Shown: one piece after another, positions 1 through 12,491 of the stretch
Position numbering within the stretch: the stretch's first letter is position 1
How the letters are laid out: every line of letters starts with the position of its first letter
Assembly: GCF_900142525.1 (NCBI RefSeq)
Contig: NZ_FRBD01000004.1
Coordinates: 124,001-188,000, forward strand
Direction: 5' to 3'
Length of the DNA stretch: 64,000 nucleotides
From: Xylanibacter ruminicola
GTDB lineage: Bacteria; Bacteroidota; Bacteroidia; Bacteroidales; Bacteroidaceae
Notes under the pieces: model-generated
Told to the model about the DNA's origin: nothing
The model's database searches: none
What the model saw: the letters and a program-made list of their open reading frames with translations, nothing else
Translations under genes and position numbers: made by a program

Positions 1-13
1 GTAATTTTGCACC

Positions 14-1144
14 ATGATAAAGATAAAAAGAGTAGAGACCAAACGAGAACTGAAACAGTTTATACAGTTCTATTACGACCTTTACAGAGGTTGCGACAGT
101 GCTGTACCATTTATCTTTTTAGACGAGATGGCAACTCTGCGTCGCGACAAGAACCCTTCATTCGAATGCTGTGAAGCAGAATATTTCCTTGCCTTTAAGG
201 ACGGTAAGATAGCTGGACGCGTGGCAGCTATCATCAACCACCGTGCCAACGAACGTTGGAATTGCAGACAGGTAAGATTCGGATGGTTCGACTTTATCGA
301 TGATCCGGAAGTAAGTAAAGCCTTGATTAAGGCAGTTGAAGATTGGGGCAAAGCCAAAAGCATGACCGAGATTGCTGGTCCTTTAGGCTTTATCGATACC
401 GATCGCGAAGGCATGCTTATTGATGGGTTCGACCAGTTGGCCACCATGTACATCAACTACAACTATCCTTACTACCCCCAGCACATGGAGCAGATGGGCG
501 GATTCTACAAGGATAACGACTATGTGGAGTGCAAAGTAAAAGTGCCCGAACAGGTTCCTGAAAAGTTTGCAAAGATAACCCAGATGGTTCGCGACCGTTA
601 TGGTCTGAGAGTGCATAAGTTCACCCGCAAGGAACTTGTAAGCGATGGTTGGGGCCGCGAGGTGTTCCACCTGCTCAATGCCACCTATAAGGATCTGTAC
701 GGATTCTCAGAACTATCTCAGCGCCAGATAGATAAACTTGTTAACGATTATATTAAGATAGCCGACCTGAATCTTGTTACCGGTATCATGGATGGCGACA
801 AGATGGTGGGTTTTGGCGTAACCTTCCCTTCGTTCTCTCGCACGCTGCAACGCACTCGCGACGGCAGATTCCTGCCCTTTGGCTGGTGGGAATTGCTCAA
901 GACGCTTAAATGGCATAATACCGATACTGTCGATTTGTTGCTGATTGGCGTTCTGCCCGAATATCGCGGCAAGGGTGCTAATGCTCTTATCTTCGACGAT
1001 TTGATCCGCCAGTTCCAGCGCTACGGTTTTAAATGGGCAGAAACAGGACCACAGATGGAGTCGAACGAAGGCGTACTCTCACAATGGCAATATTTAGATG
1101 CCACTATTCATCGCCGTCATCGTTGTTATCGTAAAAAGCTTTGA
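14..1144 (+). CDS. GNAT-superfamily N-acetyltransferase-like protein
   Basis: A 376-residue soluble protein without signal peptide or membrane segment. The C-terminal third carries a GNAT-like acetyl-CoA pocket: a beta strand (DLLLIGVLPEYRGKGAN, about residues 305-321) ending in the R-G-K-G-A loop that binds the pyrophosphate of acetyl-CoA. The N-terminal half resembles the large uncharacterised Bacteroidales GNAT-like proteins (compare E. coli YghO), whose substrate is unknown. The stop codon sits 2 bp before the ATG of the MgtC-like gene, so the two are probably co-transcribed. The gene begins at the window edge and its promoter is not visible. The fold is inferred from the motif; the substrate cannot be stated. 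Confidence 0.7.
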   Translation: MIKIKRVETKRELKQFIQFYYDLYRGCDSAVPFIFLDEMATLRRDKNPSFECCEAEYFLAFKDGKIAGRVAAIINHRANERWNCRQVRFGWFDFIDDPEVSKALIKAVEDWGKAKSMTEIAGPLGFIDTDREGMLIDGFDQLATMYINYNYPYYPQHMEQMGGFYKDNDYVECKVKVPEQVPEKFAKITQMVRDRYGLRVHKFTRKELVSDGWGREVFHLLNATYKDLYGFSELSQRQIDKLVNDYIKIADLNLVTGIMDGDKMVGFGVTFPSFSRTLQRTRDGRFLPFGWWELLKTLKWHNTDTVDLLLIGVLPEYRGKGANALIFDDLIRQFQRYGFKWAETGPQMESNEGVLSQWQYLDATIHRRHRCYRKKL

Positions 1145-1146
1145 TT

Positions 1147-1608
1147 ATGGATATGACTTGGGAATTTGTATTGCGCATCTTTGTGGCAGCCCTTCTTGGT
1201 GGTGCCATCGGTCTTGAACGTGAGTATCGCGCCAAGGAAGCTGGATTGCGCACCCACTTCCTTGTGGCCTTAGGCTCAGCCCTGTTTATGGTAGTATCTG
1301 CCTATGGTTTCGAAGGAGCCATGCACACCCCAGAGCACCGTTGGGATGTATCGCGTGTAGCCGCCCAAGTCGTTTCAGGTATCGGTTTCATTGGTGCCGG
1401 TACCATCATCTTCCATAAGAGTGAGAATGTGGTGCGCGGACTTACCACAGCAGCAGGCCTTTGGGTTACTGCTGCCATCGGACTGGCCTGCGGAGGTGGA
1501 ATGTATATCCTCTCCATCGCATCTACATTTCTGGTTCTTGTAGGCTTAGAGGCCTTCAACTTCATCCTTCGCAAGTTCGACCGCCATCGCGGAGCCAATA
1601 ACATTTAA
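1147..1608 (+). CDS. MgtC/SapB family membrane protein
   Basis: A small integral membrane protein of about 153 residues with four hydrophobic segments. It shows the MgtC/SapB hallmarks: an N-terminal GGAIGLEREYR motif, GLRTH, and the VSGIGFIGAGTII stretch. Family members are linked to growth at low magnesium and to modulation of membrane ATPase, but most genomic copies have no tested function. An upstream in-frame TTG at 1141 overlaps the previous stop; ATG at 1147 is the more natural start and gives a 2-bp gap to the GNAT-like gene. It is followed after 12 bp by an exported protein, so the three genes probably form one operon. Confidence 0.85.
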   Translation: MDMTWEFVLRIFVAALLGGAIGLEREYRAKEAGLRTHFLVALGSALFMVVSAYGFEGAMHTPEHRWDVSRVAAQVVSGIGFIGAGTIIFHKSENVVRGLTTAAGLWVTAAIGLACGGGMYILSIASTFLVLVGLEAFNFILRKFDRHRGANNI

Positions 1609-1620
1609 AAACTTATAACT

Positions 1621-2289
1621 ATGAAACGAATCTTATTTATCTGTATCGCAGTATTGTGTGCAGTTAATATCCGCGCACAGGTAAAAATCAATGTTGACTC
1701 TTTCAATGAAGCCATTGAACAGTTCAACCAGACCAAGGACAACAACAAGAAAAAGTGGGGCAAGAACCTGCTTGATCTGAACAAGAAGTCTCCTACAATC
1801 ACATACAAGTTCGAATTCCCAATCGAACCAGAAGGCACCAAACTCGACATAGAAAAGGTAAAGACAGCTATAGCCGCCTTTATTGAGGCCAAGCCCTATC
1901 AGCGCCAGATTGCAGTAGACTGGACCGATAATCAGATAACACTTGTCGATGCTTTTGGTGAAGTAGCATCACGTAAGGGTTATGGCGGCAAGACCTTCGA
2001 TATGTACGTTCAGGCCGCAGCACGCATTGATATCACAGCAGAAGCCAACAAGTTTACACTTGCAATGACTATTGATAGGTATTACTATTCAAACACCTTC
2101 AAGAGCATTGAGGATTGCTATTGGACATACATCAATCGCACAGCCCCATTTGTTTCTGTAAACAAACAAGAAGACGCCATCTACACCGATGCCTACATCT
2201 CAACCTGTTCAAGATGTTTCAACGAAGTTTCTGAGTTCATCACCCTCCTGATGCTAGCCTACGACGAAACCCCAGAAGAGGAGGGTTGA
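1621..2289 (+). CDS. Exported protein of unknown function (DUF4468-like)
   Basis: A 222-residue protein with a clear Sec signal peptide (residues 1-19, cleavage near IRAQ). The mature part is a mixed alpha/beta domain of the kind found in DUF4468 proteins of Bacteroidales: a strand with WTDNQITLVDAFGEV, then GKTFDMYVQAAARIDI and a tyrosine-rich strand (TIDRYYYSN). The assignment to DUF4468 is tentative and no enzymatic motif is visible. It lies 12 bp after the MgtC-like gene and is followed by a strong terminator, which makes it the last gene of that operon. A periplasmic location is inferred from the signal peptide, with no lipobox cysteine. Confidence 0.6.
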   Translation: MKRILFICIAVLCAVNIRAQVKINVDSFNEAIEQFNQTKDNNKKKWGKNLLDLNKKSPTITYKFEFPIEPEGTKLDIEKVKTAIAAFIEAKPYQRQIAVDWTDNQITLVDAFGEVASRKGYGGKTFDMYVQAAARIDITAEANKFTLAMTIDRYYYSNTFKSIEDCYWTYINRTAPFVSVNKQEDAIYTDAYISTCSRCFNEVSEFITLLMLAYDETPEEEG

Positions 2290-2321
2290 TATTCAAGCAA
2301 AAGTTGTTTTTATAATATAGG

Positions 2322-2354
2322 AAAGCCATAGACATCGTAGTCTATGGCTTTTTC
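2322..2354 (+). terminator. Rho-independent terminator of the 0-2.3 kb operon
   Basis: A perfect 12-bp stem (aaagccatagac / gtctatggcttt) with a 6-nt loop, followed by a T run. It stands 33 bp after the stop of the exported protein. Confidence 0.85.
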
Positions 2355-2528
2355 GTTGGGAGTATAATAATGTGCATTGAAATTTATTCCCAGTAGGGGA
2401 ATCAATTGTTCTTCGACAAGCGAAGCGGCAAAGCCGAGCGCCCTTACTAGGAACATTTCTGTTCCTTCTGATGTAGTTTCTTTGGTATTAAAAATATGTT
2501 TTTAAAAAGTTTGATAGAAAAATCCCTC

Positions 2529-2594
2529 CATCTCTCAAGAAATTGTTCGAAACGCCTGTATTTAAAGGCATTTCGAGAGATTTCTTGAGAGATG
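2529..2594. repeat. Long imperfect hairpin in the gene-free stretch
   Basis: The arms catctctcaagaaat (2529-2543) and atttcttgagagatg (2580-2594) are perfectly complementary, and the inner parts pair further (tcgaaa..gcct with aggc..tttcga). This gives a stem of about 29 positions with four mismatches around a short loop, followed by a T-rich tail. The stretch 2355-2701 otherwise holds no convincing gene. The short open frames across it are low-complexity and read through these repeats. Confidence 0.6.
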
Positions 2595-2644
2595 AGAGTT
2601 TTTCTGTTAATTTCTTTTTTTATTATAGACCTATGCATCTTTAT

Positions 2645-2687
2645 GCATTACAAATGCACATATTAGATGTTGTCGCATTGCAAATGC
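2645..2687. repeat. Two copies of a short palindrome spaced 30 bp
   Basis: GCATTACAAATGC at 2645-2657 and GCATTGCAAATGC at 2675-2687 are near-identical palindromes (GCATT-N3-AATGC) whose starts are exactly 30 bp apart, about three helical turns. They lie just beyond the terminator at the 3' end of the minus-strand esterase operon. No gene starts next to them. Confidence 0.5.
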
Positions 2688-2701
2688 GACAGAACGGGAA
2701 A

Positions 2702-2739
2702 GTAATAACCCCTCGCGATTGGCGAGGGGTTATTACTTT

Positions 2740-2741
<2 letters not shown>
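2702..2741 (-). terminator. Terminator of the GH3-esterase operon
   Basis: A perfect 15-bp stem (gtaataacccctcgc / gcgaggggttattac) with a 5-nt loop. It abuts the stop of the minus-strand esterase. The T run on the plus side makes it potentially bidirectional. Confidence 0.85.
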
Positions 2742-5112
<2,371 letters not shown>

Positions 5113-5113
<1 letters not shown>

Positions 5114-7455
5114 TATCGCTTAAGCAAATTAAGTTTTACATTGGGTTTCATCACGTTGTTCACCTTCTTGGTCCAGGCCTTTACTTTAGCAGTAGCCTTG
5201 GCCTCAACATCGTTGGCTGATGAACAAATCATGAAGGTATAGACACCAGCATCGGTCTTCCAGGCAGAAGCCTTCTCGTTGAACGAAGCAAGATCTTCAG
5301 TCTTTACCTGCATGGTGATGGTCTCTGTCTGACCAGGCTGCAACAGCTTGGTCTTAGCATAGTTGCGGAGCTCTTTTTCGGGCTTATTTGCCTTCTTGCT
5401 GTTTGGTGCAGCAACAAACAGCTCAACTACATTGCGACCAGCCTTGCTACCAGTATTCTTCACATCAACCTTAACTGTGAACACGCCATTGGCCTCAGTA
5501 ACCTTCAGGTTATCGTAACCAAAAGTGGTATAACTGAGTCCGAAGCCAAATGGATATGCAACAGACTTACCGAAGCTATCGAAATAGCGGTAACCTACAT
5601 AGATATCCTCCTCGTAGTTGGTATAGTCGATATTGGCCTGTGGCTTGCGCTCCTTAGGAGCCTGATCCTTGTTATAACCCCACATGAACATAGCACCAAG
5701 TGTCTTGTCATCAACATTGCTGGGGAAGTTCTTATCAGCATAGGCATCGCCATATTTATTCTGGAAGGTCATAGGCAATTTTCCACTTGGGTTCACCTTG
5801 CCTGAGAGTACATCAGCCAAGCTGAAACCACTCTCCTGACCGCCCTGCCAAGTACAAACCAAAGCGTCAATCTGATTCTGCCAAGAGGCCACATCGATAG
5901 GACTGCAGATGTCGAGCAACACAACTACCTGCTTGCCCTTAGCATGATAAGCCTCGCTAACGGCCTTAATCAACTGCTTCTCACCTTCCTTCAGATAGAA
6001 GTCGGCCTCACTACGATCGGCAGCCTCACCGCTCTTACGACCCAATGAGATGATAGCTACATCGCTACCCTCAATAGCTGCATTGAGCTCATCGGCAGTA
6101 AACTGCTTCTCGTCAGCACGTGCTGGTGGCATCAATGAGAATGGGGGTCGCCCATTGGGGAACAGACGCTTCTCCTCAGCAGCTATATGCTGGGTATAGG
6201 TACGAATCAAGGGCTTGTACACCTCGTAACCAGCAGAGCGCATTCCCTCAACCAGAGATACGGTATAGTGGCCAACTGATGTTCCACCAAAACCAGAACC
6301 ACCTGAGATCCAATCGTAGCTGGTGCATCCAAACAGAGCAACGCGTTTACCTGCGAGAGGCAGAATGCCACTATTCTTCAGCAGTACGATACCATCGGCA
6401 CCAACCTCGCGCACCACCTGAGCATGAGCTTTCAGGTCAGGCTCGTTGCTATACTTATAACCCTTGAAATTATGAGTCTTTACTACATATTCCAATATAC
6501 GCTTCACATTGGCATCGAGCACCTCCATGGGCAATTTGCCGCTTTTGGCAGCCTCGTAGATAGCCTTATACTGCTTGTCCTGACCAGGCTGCAGCATATC
6601 GTTACCAGCCAACATAGCTGCAACGGCATCATCGCCTGCATTCCAGTCGCTAACAAACATACCCTTCCATCCCCACTCGTCGCGAACGATAGTGGTAAGC
6701 AGCTCACCATTCTGAACTGCATAAGGGCCATTCAGCTTGTTATACGATGTCATGATGGTCCAAGGATCACTCTCCTTCACCATAATCTCGAAAGCCTTGA
6801 GATAAATCTCACGCAGCGCACGCTGAGAGACCTGCGAGATATTGTTATTACGGTTTGTTTCCTGGTTGTTAGCCACAAAGTGCTTGGGGCATGCTGCCGT
6901 ACCTTCGCTCTGCACACCTTTTACATAGTCTGCAGCAATAGTTCCTGAGAGATATGGATCTTCAGAGTAATACTCGTGGTTACGGCCACACAGCGGATTA
7001 CGGATCAGGTTCATGGCTGGAGAAAGAATCCAGTCGAGTCCGAATTCTCGAACCTCATTACCAATGCCCTTACCCACCTTGAAAGCAGCCTCGCGATCCC
7101 ATGTTGAAGCCAGCGTCATAGAAGCCACGAAATCAGTAGGATAATAATCATGATGATCCCACGCACGTGTAGCACTCATACGCAAGCCCTGCTGAGAGTC
7201 AGCACAATAGGTTTCAGGAATACCAAGGCGATTAACAGAGAAAGTACTGCCTGCAGTACCAGGAAATTTAGCTTCATCGTTAAAATGCATGCCGCGTCCC
7301 AGCACCATATGACATTTTTCTTCGAGGGTCATCGCCTTAACCACCTCGTCGATATTTTCTGCCCTAAGCTGCTGGGCCGACACGCCAAGGCTGCAGCTGA
7401 ACGACATTGCCACAGCCATTACAACCAAACTAATCTGATGAAACGAAATCTTCAT
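5113..7455 (-). CDS. GH3 beta-glycosidase (beta-glucosidase/xylosidase type)
   Basis: A 780-residue exported glycoside hydrolase family 3 enzyme with a signal peptide (residues 1-28). It has the full three-domain layout: an N-terminal (beta/alpha)8 barrel with KHF (191-193), FVSDWNAG (nucleophile Asp270) and the substrate-binding Asp86; a middle alpha/beta sandwich (about 360-590) with VVVLLDICSP and SGKLPMTF; and a C-terminal fibronectin type III-like domain (about 650-760) beginning after YPFGFGLSYTTF. Family members release non-reducing-end glucose or xylose. The usual DGP-x-GLR loop reads ADSQQGLR here. It is first in an operon with two esterases. Glucose versus xylose preference cannot be told from sequence alone. 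Confidence 0.92.
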
Positions 7456-7502
7456 TGTTTAAATTATACTTTTTAGTTATTACAAATTCTGGTTTGTGGG
7501 TG

Positions 7503-7510
7503 CAAAATTA
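7503..7510 (-). promoter_or_regulatory. -7 box upstream of the GH3 operon
   Basis: TAATTTTG on the minus strand, about 50 bp before the GH3 start, fits the Bacteroidetes -7 consensus TAnnTTTG. A well-spaced -33 TTG is not obvious. Confidence 0.5.
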
Positions 7511-7622
7511 CGCATACCACATCAAACCTTCTTTCTGCTGTGTTCGTTTAATTTTCGCTGTTGTTCAAAAAAAACGCCCCGTTTTCCGATTCGTTCAAAA
7601 CCTTTCCAATATGTTCAAGAAA

Positions 7623-7643
7623 GCAGGGATTTAAGCTCCCTGC
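7623..7643 (-). terminator. Terminator after the alarmone synthetase gene
   Basis: The stem gcaggga / tccctgc with a 7-nt loop is followed on the minus strand by a T-rich tail. It lies 9 bp past the stop at 7652. Confidence 0.6.
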
Positions 7644-7651
7644 CTTCTATA

Positions 7652-8716
7652 TTAAACATGCATAAATTTCAAGGTCTTGGCATGCTCCAGCATATTATCT
7701 GCAAGAGCCATATTCGACTCGCTTTCGCCATTAATGGTATCGTAGACAAACCATAAGCCAGCACGTCCACCTCCACTTTTCAAAACATGAACCAGGCTAA
7801 GATACAACAAGCCAATTGTTTCAGAGAGGATGTCCAGATCGGTTACTGCCAATTGCGACAAAGCCAATTGATAGGCATCTTCACTATTCTCGTCGATAAA
7901 GCGCTGAACATCGCCAAGAGTCTGCAGCCTGAATGTCTCAAGAATAGGAAGGTAAGGCATTAACGATACTGGGAACAATTCGGCCTGATTCACTGCAGCA
8001 ATACGCTGATTGAGGCGATCGAACGGATGCAACTCCAAATAACTGCGGAAGGAATCTGTTGACAAGGGTACATCGTCCAGTTTTCCGTCCTTGACTAATG
8101 TCTGAACCTGTCGGCGATATTCAGCCATCGTTGTACGCAGACGACTGAACTCATCGTCAGCAAGTTCAAGCATACCTGCCAGTCTGCTGAACTGTCGTCT
8201 GTATTCAGGTGGCAGTTTTACCGCCCCCTTATATCCAATATCGTGCTCAATAGCCGACCAGACATGTTGCAATGCTGTACGTACCTGTATCTCAAAGGGG
8301 ATACCACAAAGTGGACCCTCCTTTAAATGACAGATAAAGTGTATCGAGTTATAACCAAAACTGGTTAACTCGTGCAGTTTTCGTTTGTCTACAGAATTAC
8401 CCCAATCTATAACAAACTGCCTCTTCATGATGGCAGCCACCTTGTCAACATCATCGGTATAGAAAGTGATAATGCGCAGGCCTACCAAATCGGTGATATC
8501 CTCCAGACTCTGATATTTCTCACCTTTGCGCTCTAACTTTCCAATGAGCGATTGCTCTGTTTTTACACGGTGCTCGATAGAATTCAACTCTATCCCCTGT
8601 TTATGAAGGACTTCGCACAACTGGTCATAGACCTTAAGCTGAAGTTCCTCCAACTGAGGGAGGTATTTCTGGTACTCCCTCACCAGCTCCTGGCAATGTG
8701 GTGACAGGTGGTTCAT
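7652..8716 (-). CDS. RelA/SpoT-domain (p)ppGpp synthetase
   Basis: A 354-residue cytosolic protein with a single RelA_SpoT nucleotidyltransferase domain (about residues 40-190): DITDLVGLRIITFY, GYNSIHF, and EIQVRTALQHVWSAIEHD. These motifs carry the acidic and His/Arg residues used to move pyrophosphate from ATP to GTP/GDP. There is no HD hydrolase domain, TGS or ACT domain, so it is a small alarmone synthetase-type enzyme. The C-terminal 150 residues are helical and longer than in minimal synthetases. It is preceded 17 bp upstream by the DUF4369 lipoprotein gene in the same direction. Whether it makes ppGpp, pppGpp or another alarmone is not deducible. Confidence 0.85.
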   Translation of the reverse strand: MNHLSPHCQELVREYQKYLPQLEELQLKVYDQLCEVLHKQGIELNSIEHRVKTEQSLIGKLERKGEKYQSLEDITDLVGLRIITFYTDDVDKVAAIMKRQFVIDWGNSVDKRKLHELTSFGYNSIHFICHLKEGPLCGIPFEIQVRTALQHVWSAIEHDIGYKGAVKLPPEYRRQFSRLAGMLELADDEFSRLRTTMAEYRRQVQTLVKDGKLDDVPLSTDSFRSYLELHPFDRLNQRIAAVNQAELFPVSLMPYLPILETFRLQTLGDVQRFIDENSEDAYQLALSQLAVTDLDILSETIGLLYLSLVHVLKSGGGRAGLWFVYDTINGESESNMALADNMLEHAKTLKFMHV

Positions 8717-8733
8717 GTTATTGGGTATTTTAT

Positions 8734-9888
8734 TTATAATAGTTTTTTGATTTCTGCCTCAACATCCTTTATCTGCGCAGCACGCTTTACAAGATTGTTG
8801 CCGCGGTCGATAATAAAGAAATCAGGAACAGCCTGGATATTATACATCACAAGGCGTGAAGAGTTGATACCATCCTCATCGCGAACGCTAATCCAAGGCA
8901 GAGCAGCAGTCTGTTGCTTCCAGAAGTGCTCGTCTGAATCCAGACTAACCTGGAAGATTTCAAGTCCCAGAGAGTGATATTTGTTATAAAGCTCACGCAG
9001 AGTGATAATACGAGCAGGAGAATCGTCCATAGCAAAAACATGGAAGTCGAGCAATACCACCTGACCCTTCAAGTCGGTAAGATGACGCTGAACACCCTTA
9101 TTATCAAGCAGGGCGATATCAAGTACGCCTGCCTCATTGACTTTGCTGGCATCTACCTGAATATCAGCATTCTGCGCTGCAACAATACGCTGATTCTTCA
9201 TGCCCTCGATAGCAATGTTATGCAGGTTCTGTCCACGCTCAGCATGTGGGTAATAGGTATCCCAGCTGGTAGCAACGGCAGCAAACGCTTTGATATCCTC
9301 CTTGTTATTACGAGGATTAAAGATCAGATAGTTGCCAATAGCCTGGAACAGAGCAAAATATGCGTATGCCTTATAAGGCTCTTTGTAGATATAATTACGC
9401 TTAACCTCATCCTTATATGCATCGATAAGGGTCTGTATGCTGTCATTAGCCTTCACAATACCCAGTTCGGTGTTGCCCTGCAAAGCAATAGCCTTAGCCT
9501 GAAGATCCATCTGCTTAAGAGCCAACTCACGAATCTTATCGCAGTTGTCTGAACCACTTACAGTATAGTTCGACGCCATACCTGGATACTGGCCCTTAAT
9601 CTGAACTGTTTCAGTAGAATCAATACTTACATTGATAATCTGATCAGCGATACGAAGGCGATAGAATTCAGGAGCCAGATTAGCGGCCTCACTGAATGAG
9701 AAATCACCATCATCATCCAACTTCACAGAGTCTAAAACATTTATGCCTTCGAGACCTACATTCTCGAAATAAAGCACAGAATCCTTGGCGCCAGAAATCT
9801 GGCCCTCAACGGTAAACTTATTGTTGTTGCACGAGGCAACTGATAATGCAGCAAAGACTACGGCTGCGGCTTTATAGATATGTTTCAT
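8734..9888 (-). CDS. DUF4369/thioredoxin-fold lipoprotein lacking the CxxC site
   Basis: A 384-residue lipoprotein (lipobox LSVASC, Cys20). The N-terminal DUF4369-type beta domain (about 25-120) is followed by a helical linker and a C-terminal TlpA/AhpC-like thioredoxin fold (about 255-384). The strand [18 protein letters not shown] occupies the place where TlpA-like proteins carry W-C-x-x-C. Here both cysteines are gone (A-M-D-D-S-P). The cis-proline region ([11 protein letters not shown]) is kept. Redox catalysis is therefore unlikely; a binding or structural role at the outer or inner membrane is more plausible. The gene has its own -7 box and precedes the alarmone synthetase. Confidence 0.8.
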   Translation of the reverse strand: MKHIYKAAAVVFAALSVASCNNNKFTVEGQISGAKDSVLYFENVGLEGINVLDSVKLDDDGDFSFSEAANLAPEFYRLRIADQIINVSIDSTETVQIKGQYPGMASNYTVSGSDNCDKIRELALKQMDLQAKAIALQGNTELGIVKANDSIQTLIDAYKDEVKRNYIYKEPYKAYAYFALFQAIGNYLIFNPRNNKEDIKAFAAVATSWDTYYPHAERGQNLHNIAIEGMKNQRIVAAQNADIQVDASKVNEAGVLDIALLDNKGVQRHLTDLKGQVVLLDFHVFAMDDSPARIITLRELYNKYHSLGLEIFQVSLDSDEHFWKQQTAALPWISVRDEDGINSSRLVMYNIQAVPDFFIIDRGNNLVKRAAQIKDVEAEIKKLL

Positions 9889-9917
9889 TTTTAATTAGAA
9901 TTTACGTTTTGCGGGTG

Positions 9918-9925
9918 CAAAGATA
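9918..9925 (-). promoter_or_regulatory. -7 box of the DUF4369 lipoprotein gene
   Basis: TATCTTTG on the minus strand, 30 bp before the start codon, fits TAnnTTTG. Confidence 0.55.
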
Positions 9926-9988
9926 TAACTTTTTTCATAAAAAACGAAAAATATTCACTATTTCTTCGTTTATTAATATAATTATGTG

Positions 9989-9996
9989 TAACTTTG
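9989..9996 (+). promoter_or_regulatory. -7 box of pnp
   Basis: TAACTTTG lies 35 bp before the pnp ATG and is divergent from the lipoprotein promoter 64 bp away. No clear -33 TTG was seen. Confidence 0.55.
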
Positions 9997-10031
9997 CGCC
10001 TGTTTTTTATATATTAGATGTTTTATACAAG

Positions 10032-12386
10032 ATGAACGTAATTACGAAGACCCTTCAATTGGCTGATGGAAGAACCATCACCATTGAAACCGGGAAAGTG
10101 GCAAAACAGACCGATGGTGCTGTCATGTTGAAGATGAACAACACCGTACTACTAGCCACTGTTTGTGCCGCAAAAGATGCAGTTCCCGGAACAGATTTTA
10201 TGCCTTTGCAGGTAGATTATCGTGAACAGTACAGCGCAGCCGGACGTTTCCCCGGCGGATTTACCAAGCGTGAAGGCAAAGCCAGTGACAACGAAATCCT
10301 GACATCAAGATTGGTGGACCGTGTACTCCGTCCACTCTTCCCCTCAAACTATCACGCAGAGGTTTTTGTTAACGTCATGCTGTTCTCAGCAGATGGTGTT
10401 GACCAGCCCGATGCTTTGGCAGGTTTTGCTGCCTCTGCAGCTTTGGCTTGCTCAGACATTCCTTTCGAGTGTCCTATCAGTGAGGTTCGTGTAGCTCGTA
10501 TCAACGGTGAGTACGTTATCGATCCTACCTTCGAGCAGATGAAGGAGGCCGATATGGACATCATGGTTGGTGCTTCGGCAGAGAACATCATGATGGTAGA
10601 GGGTGAGATGAAAGAGGTGTCAGAACAGGATATGATTGGCGCCCTCAAGGCTGCTATGGAGGCTATCAAGCCTATGTGCGAACTCCAGGCCGAGCTCTCA
10701 AAGGAGCTGGGTAAGGACGTTAAGCGTGAGTACGATCACGAGGTTAACGACGAGGAGCTGCGCGAGCAGATGAACAAGGAGCTGTATCAGCCCGCCTATG
10801 ATGTTACAAAGCAGGCTCTCGAGAAGCAGCAGCGTGCTGAGGCTTTCGAGAAAATCCTGACCGACTTCAAGGAGAAGTATGCTGCTGAGCATGCTGACCT
10901 GACTGAGGACGAGATGGAAGAGAAGTATGCTATGATGGATCGCTACTACCACGATGTAGAGCGTGACGCTATGCGTCGTTGCATCCTCGACGAGGGTATC
11001 CGCCTCGATGGTCGTAAGACTGACGAGATCCGTCCTATCTGGTGCGAGGTTTCTCCTCTGCCAATGCCTCACGGAAGCTCTATCTTCACTCGTGGTGAGA
11101 CACAGTCACTCTCTACATGTACCCTTGGTACTAAGCTTGACGAGAAGCTGGTTGACGACGTGCTTGAGCACGGATATCAGCGCTTCCTGTTGCACTATAA
11201 CTTCCCACCATTCTGTACTGGTGAGGCTAAGGCTCAGCGCGGCGTAGGCCGTCGTGAGATTGGTCACGGTCACCTGGCATGGCGCGGTCTGAAGGGTCAG
11301 ATTCCTGAGGACTTCCCTTACACCGTACGTCTGGTTTCTCAGATCCTCGAGTCTAACGGTTCTTCTTCAATGGCTACTGTATGTGCTGGTACACTCGCCC
11401 TGATGGACGCTGGTGTTCCTATGAAGAAGCCTGTTTCAGGTATTGCAATGGGTCTGATTAAGAATCCTGGTGAAGATAAGTATGCAGTATTGAGCGATAT
11501 CCTTGGCGACGAGGACCACCTGGGTGATATGGACTTCAAGACCACTGGTACTAAGGACGGTCTGACAGCTACACAGATGGATATCAAGTGCGACGGTCTG
11601 AGCTTCGACATTCTAGAGAAGGCTCTGATGCAGGCTAAGGCTGGTCGTGAGCACATCCTGAAGTGCCTCACCGATACTATCGCTGAGCCACGTGCAGAGA
11701 TGAAGCCACAGGTTCCACGTATCGTACAGCTCGAGATTCCTAAGGAGTTCATCGGCGCTGTGATTGGCCCTGGCGGTAAGATTATCCAGCAGATGCAGGA
11801 GGATACTGGTGCTACCATCACTATCGACGAGGTTGACGGTGTAGGTAAGGTTCAGGTATCAGCTCCTAACAAGGACAGCATCGATGCAGCTATCGGCAAG
11901 ATCAAGGCTATCGTAGCTATTCCTGAGGTTGGCGAGGTTTACGACGGTGTAGTTCGCTCTATCATGCCTTATGGCTGCTTCGTAGAGATCATGCCTGGCA
12001 AGGATGGACTGCTGCACATCTCTGAGATTGACTGGAAGCGCCTTGAAACTGTCGAGGAGGCTGGCATCAAGGAGGGCGACCATATCCAGGTTAAGCTGCT
12101 CGAGATCGATCCAAAGACAGGTAAGTACAAGCTCTCTCATCGTGTACTGATTGAGAAGCCAGCTGATTATGTTGAGCGTCCAGCTCGTGGTGAGCGTCGT
12201 GAGCGCCCTGAGCGTAATGGCGAGCGCCGTGACCGTCGTCCAGACCGTGGCGATCGTCGCAATGGTGAGCGTCGTGAGCGCCCTGAGCGTGGCGAGCATC
12301 GTCCACGTCCTGAGCAGCAGGAAGCTCCAAAAGAGAACCAGGAGCCTAAGGACTTCAGCGACTCATTAGACAACATGGATTTCTAA
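10032..12386 (+). CDS. pnp: Polyribonucleotide nucleotidyltransferase (PNPase)
   Basis: A 784-residue exoribonuclease that degrades RNA 3' to 5' by phosphorolysis. The ATG at 10032 follows the -7 box and starts the conserved [13 protein letters not shown] sequence; the open frame extends further upstream only through the promoter. Domains in order: RNase PH 1 (about 10-145, [10 protein letters not shown]), alpha linker, RNase PH 2 (about 325-555, [13 protein letters not shown] and [14 protein letters not shown]), KH (about 570-625, [14 protein letters not shown]) and S1 (about 640-715, [18 protein letters not shown]). The last 65 residues are a low-complexity Arg/Glu-rich tail not present in E. 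coli PNPase. It is monocistronic, with its own terminator. Confidence 0.97.
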   Translation: MNVITKTLQLADGRTITIETGKVAKQTDGAVMLKMNNTVLLATVCAAKDAVPGTDFMPLQVDYREQYSAAGRFPGGFTKREGKASDNEILTSRLVDRVLRPLFPSNYHAEVFVNVMLFSADGVDQPDALAGFAASAALACSDIPFECPISEVRVARINGEYVIDPTFEQMKEADMDIMVGASAENIMMVEGEMKEVSEQDMIGALKAAMEAIKPMCELQAELSKELGKDVKREYDHEVNDEELREQMNKELYQPAYDVTKQALEKQQRAEAFEKILTDFKEKYAAEHADLTEDEMEEKYAMMDRYYHDVERDAMRRCILDEGIRLDGRKTDEIRPIWCEVSPLPMPHGSSIFTRGETQSLSTCTLGTKLDEKLVDDVLEHGYQRFLLHYNFPPFCTGEAKAQRGVGRREIGHGHLAWRGLKGQIPEDFPYTVRLVSQILESNGSSSMATVCAGTLALMDAGVPMKKPVSGIAMGLIKNPGEDKYAVLSDILGDEDHLGDMDFKTTGTKDGLTATQMDIKCDGLSFDILEKALMQAKAGREHILKCLTDTIAEPRAEMKPQVPRIVQLEIPKEFIGAVIGPGGKIIQQMQEDTGATITIDEVDGVGKVQVSAPNKDSIDAAIGKIKAIVAIPEVGEVYDGVVRSIMPYGCFVEIMPGKDGLLHISEIDWKRLETVEEAGIKEGDHIQVKLLEIDPKTGKYKLSHRVLIEKPADYVERPARGERRERPERNGERRDRRPDRGDRRNGERRERPERGEHRPRPEQQEAPKENQEPKDFSDSLDNMDF

Positions 12387-12408
12387 GAAAGAAATCTTAA
12401 AAATAAAG

Positions 12409-12445
12409 AAAAGCGTTAAATTTCTCTAAATTTAGCGCTTTTTCT
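12409..12445 (+). terminator. Terminator of pnp
   Basis: The stem aaaagcgttaaattt / aaatttagcgctttt (15 bp, one G-U wobble) has a 4-nt loop and a T run, 22 bp past the pnp stop. Confidence 0.85.
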
Positions 12446-12478
12446 TTTGCGCGTACATTATATAATAAAAATAGTTAG

Positions 12479-12486
12479 TACCTTTG
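12479..12486 (+). promoter_or_regulatory. -7 box of the rplM-rpsI-rpsB-tsf operon
   Basis: TACCTTTG fits TAnnTTTG and lies about 200 bp before rplM, which leaves a long untranslated leader. Confidence 0.6.
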
Positions 12487-12491
12487 CACAC

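Noticed and set aside
9846-10031. Upstream extension of pnp by 62 codons
   Set aside because: The extension covers the promoter and the start of the divergent lipoprotein gene; conserved PNPase sequence begins at 10032.
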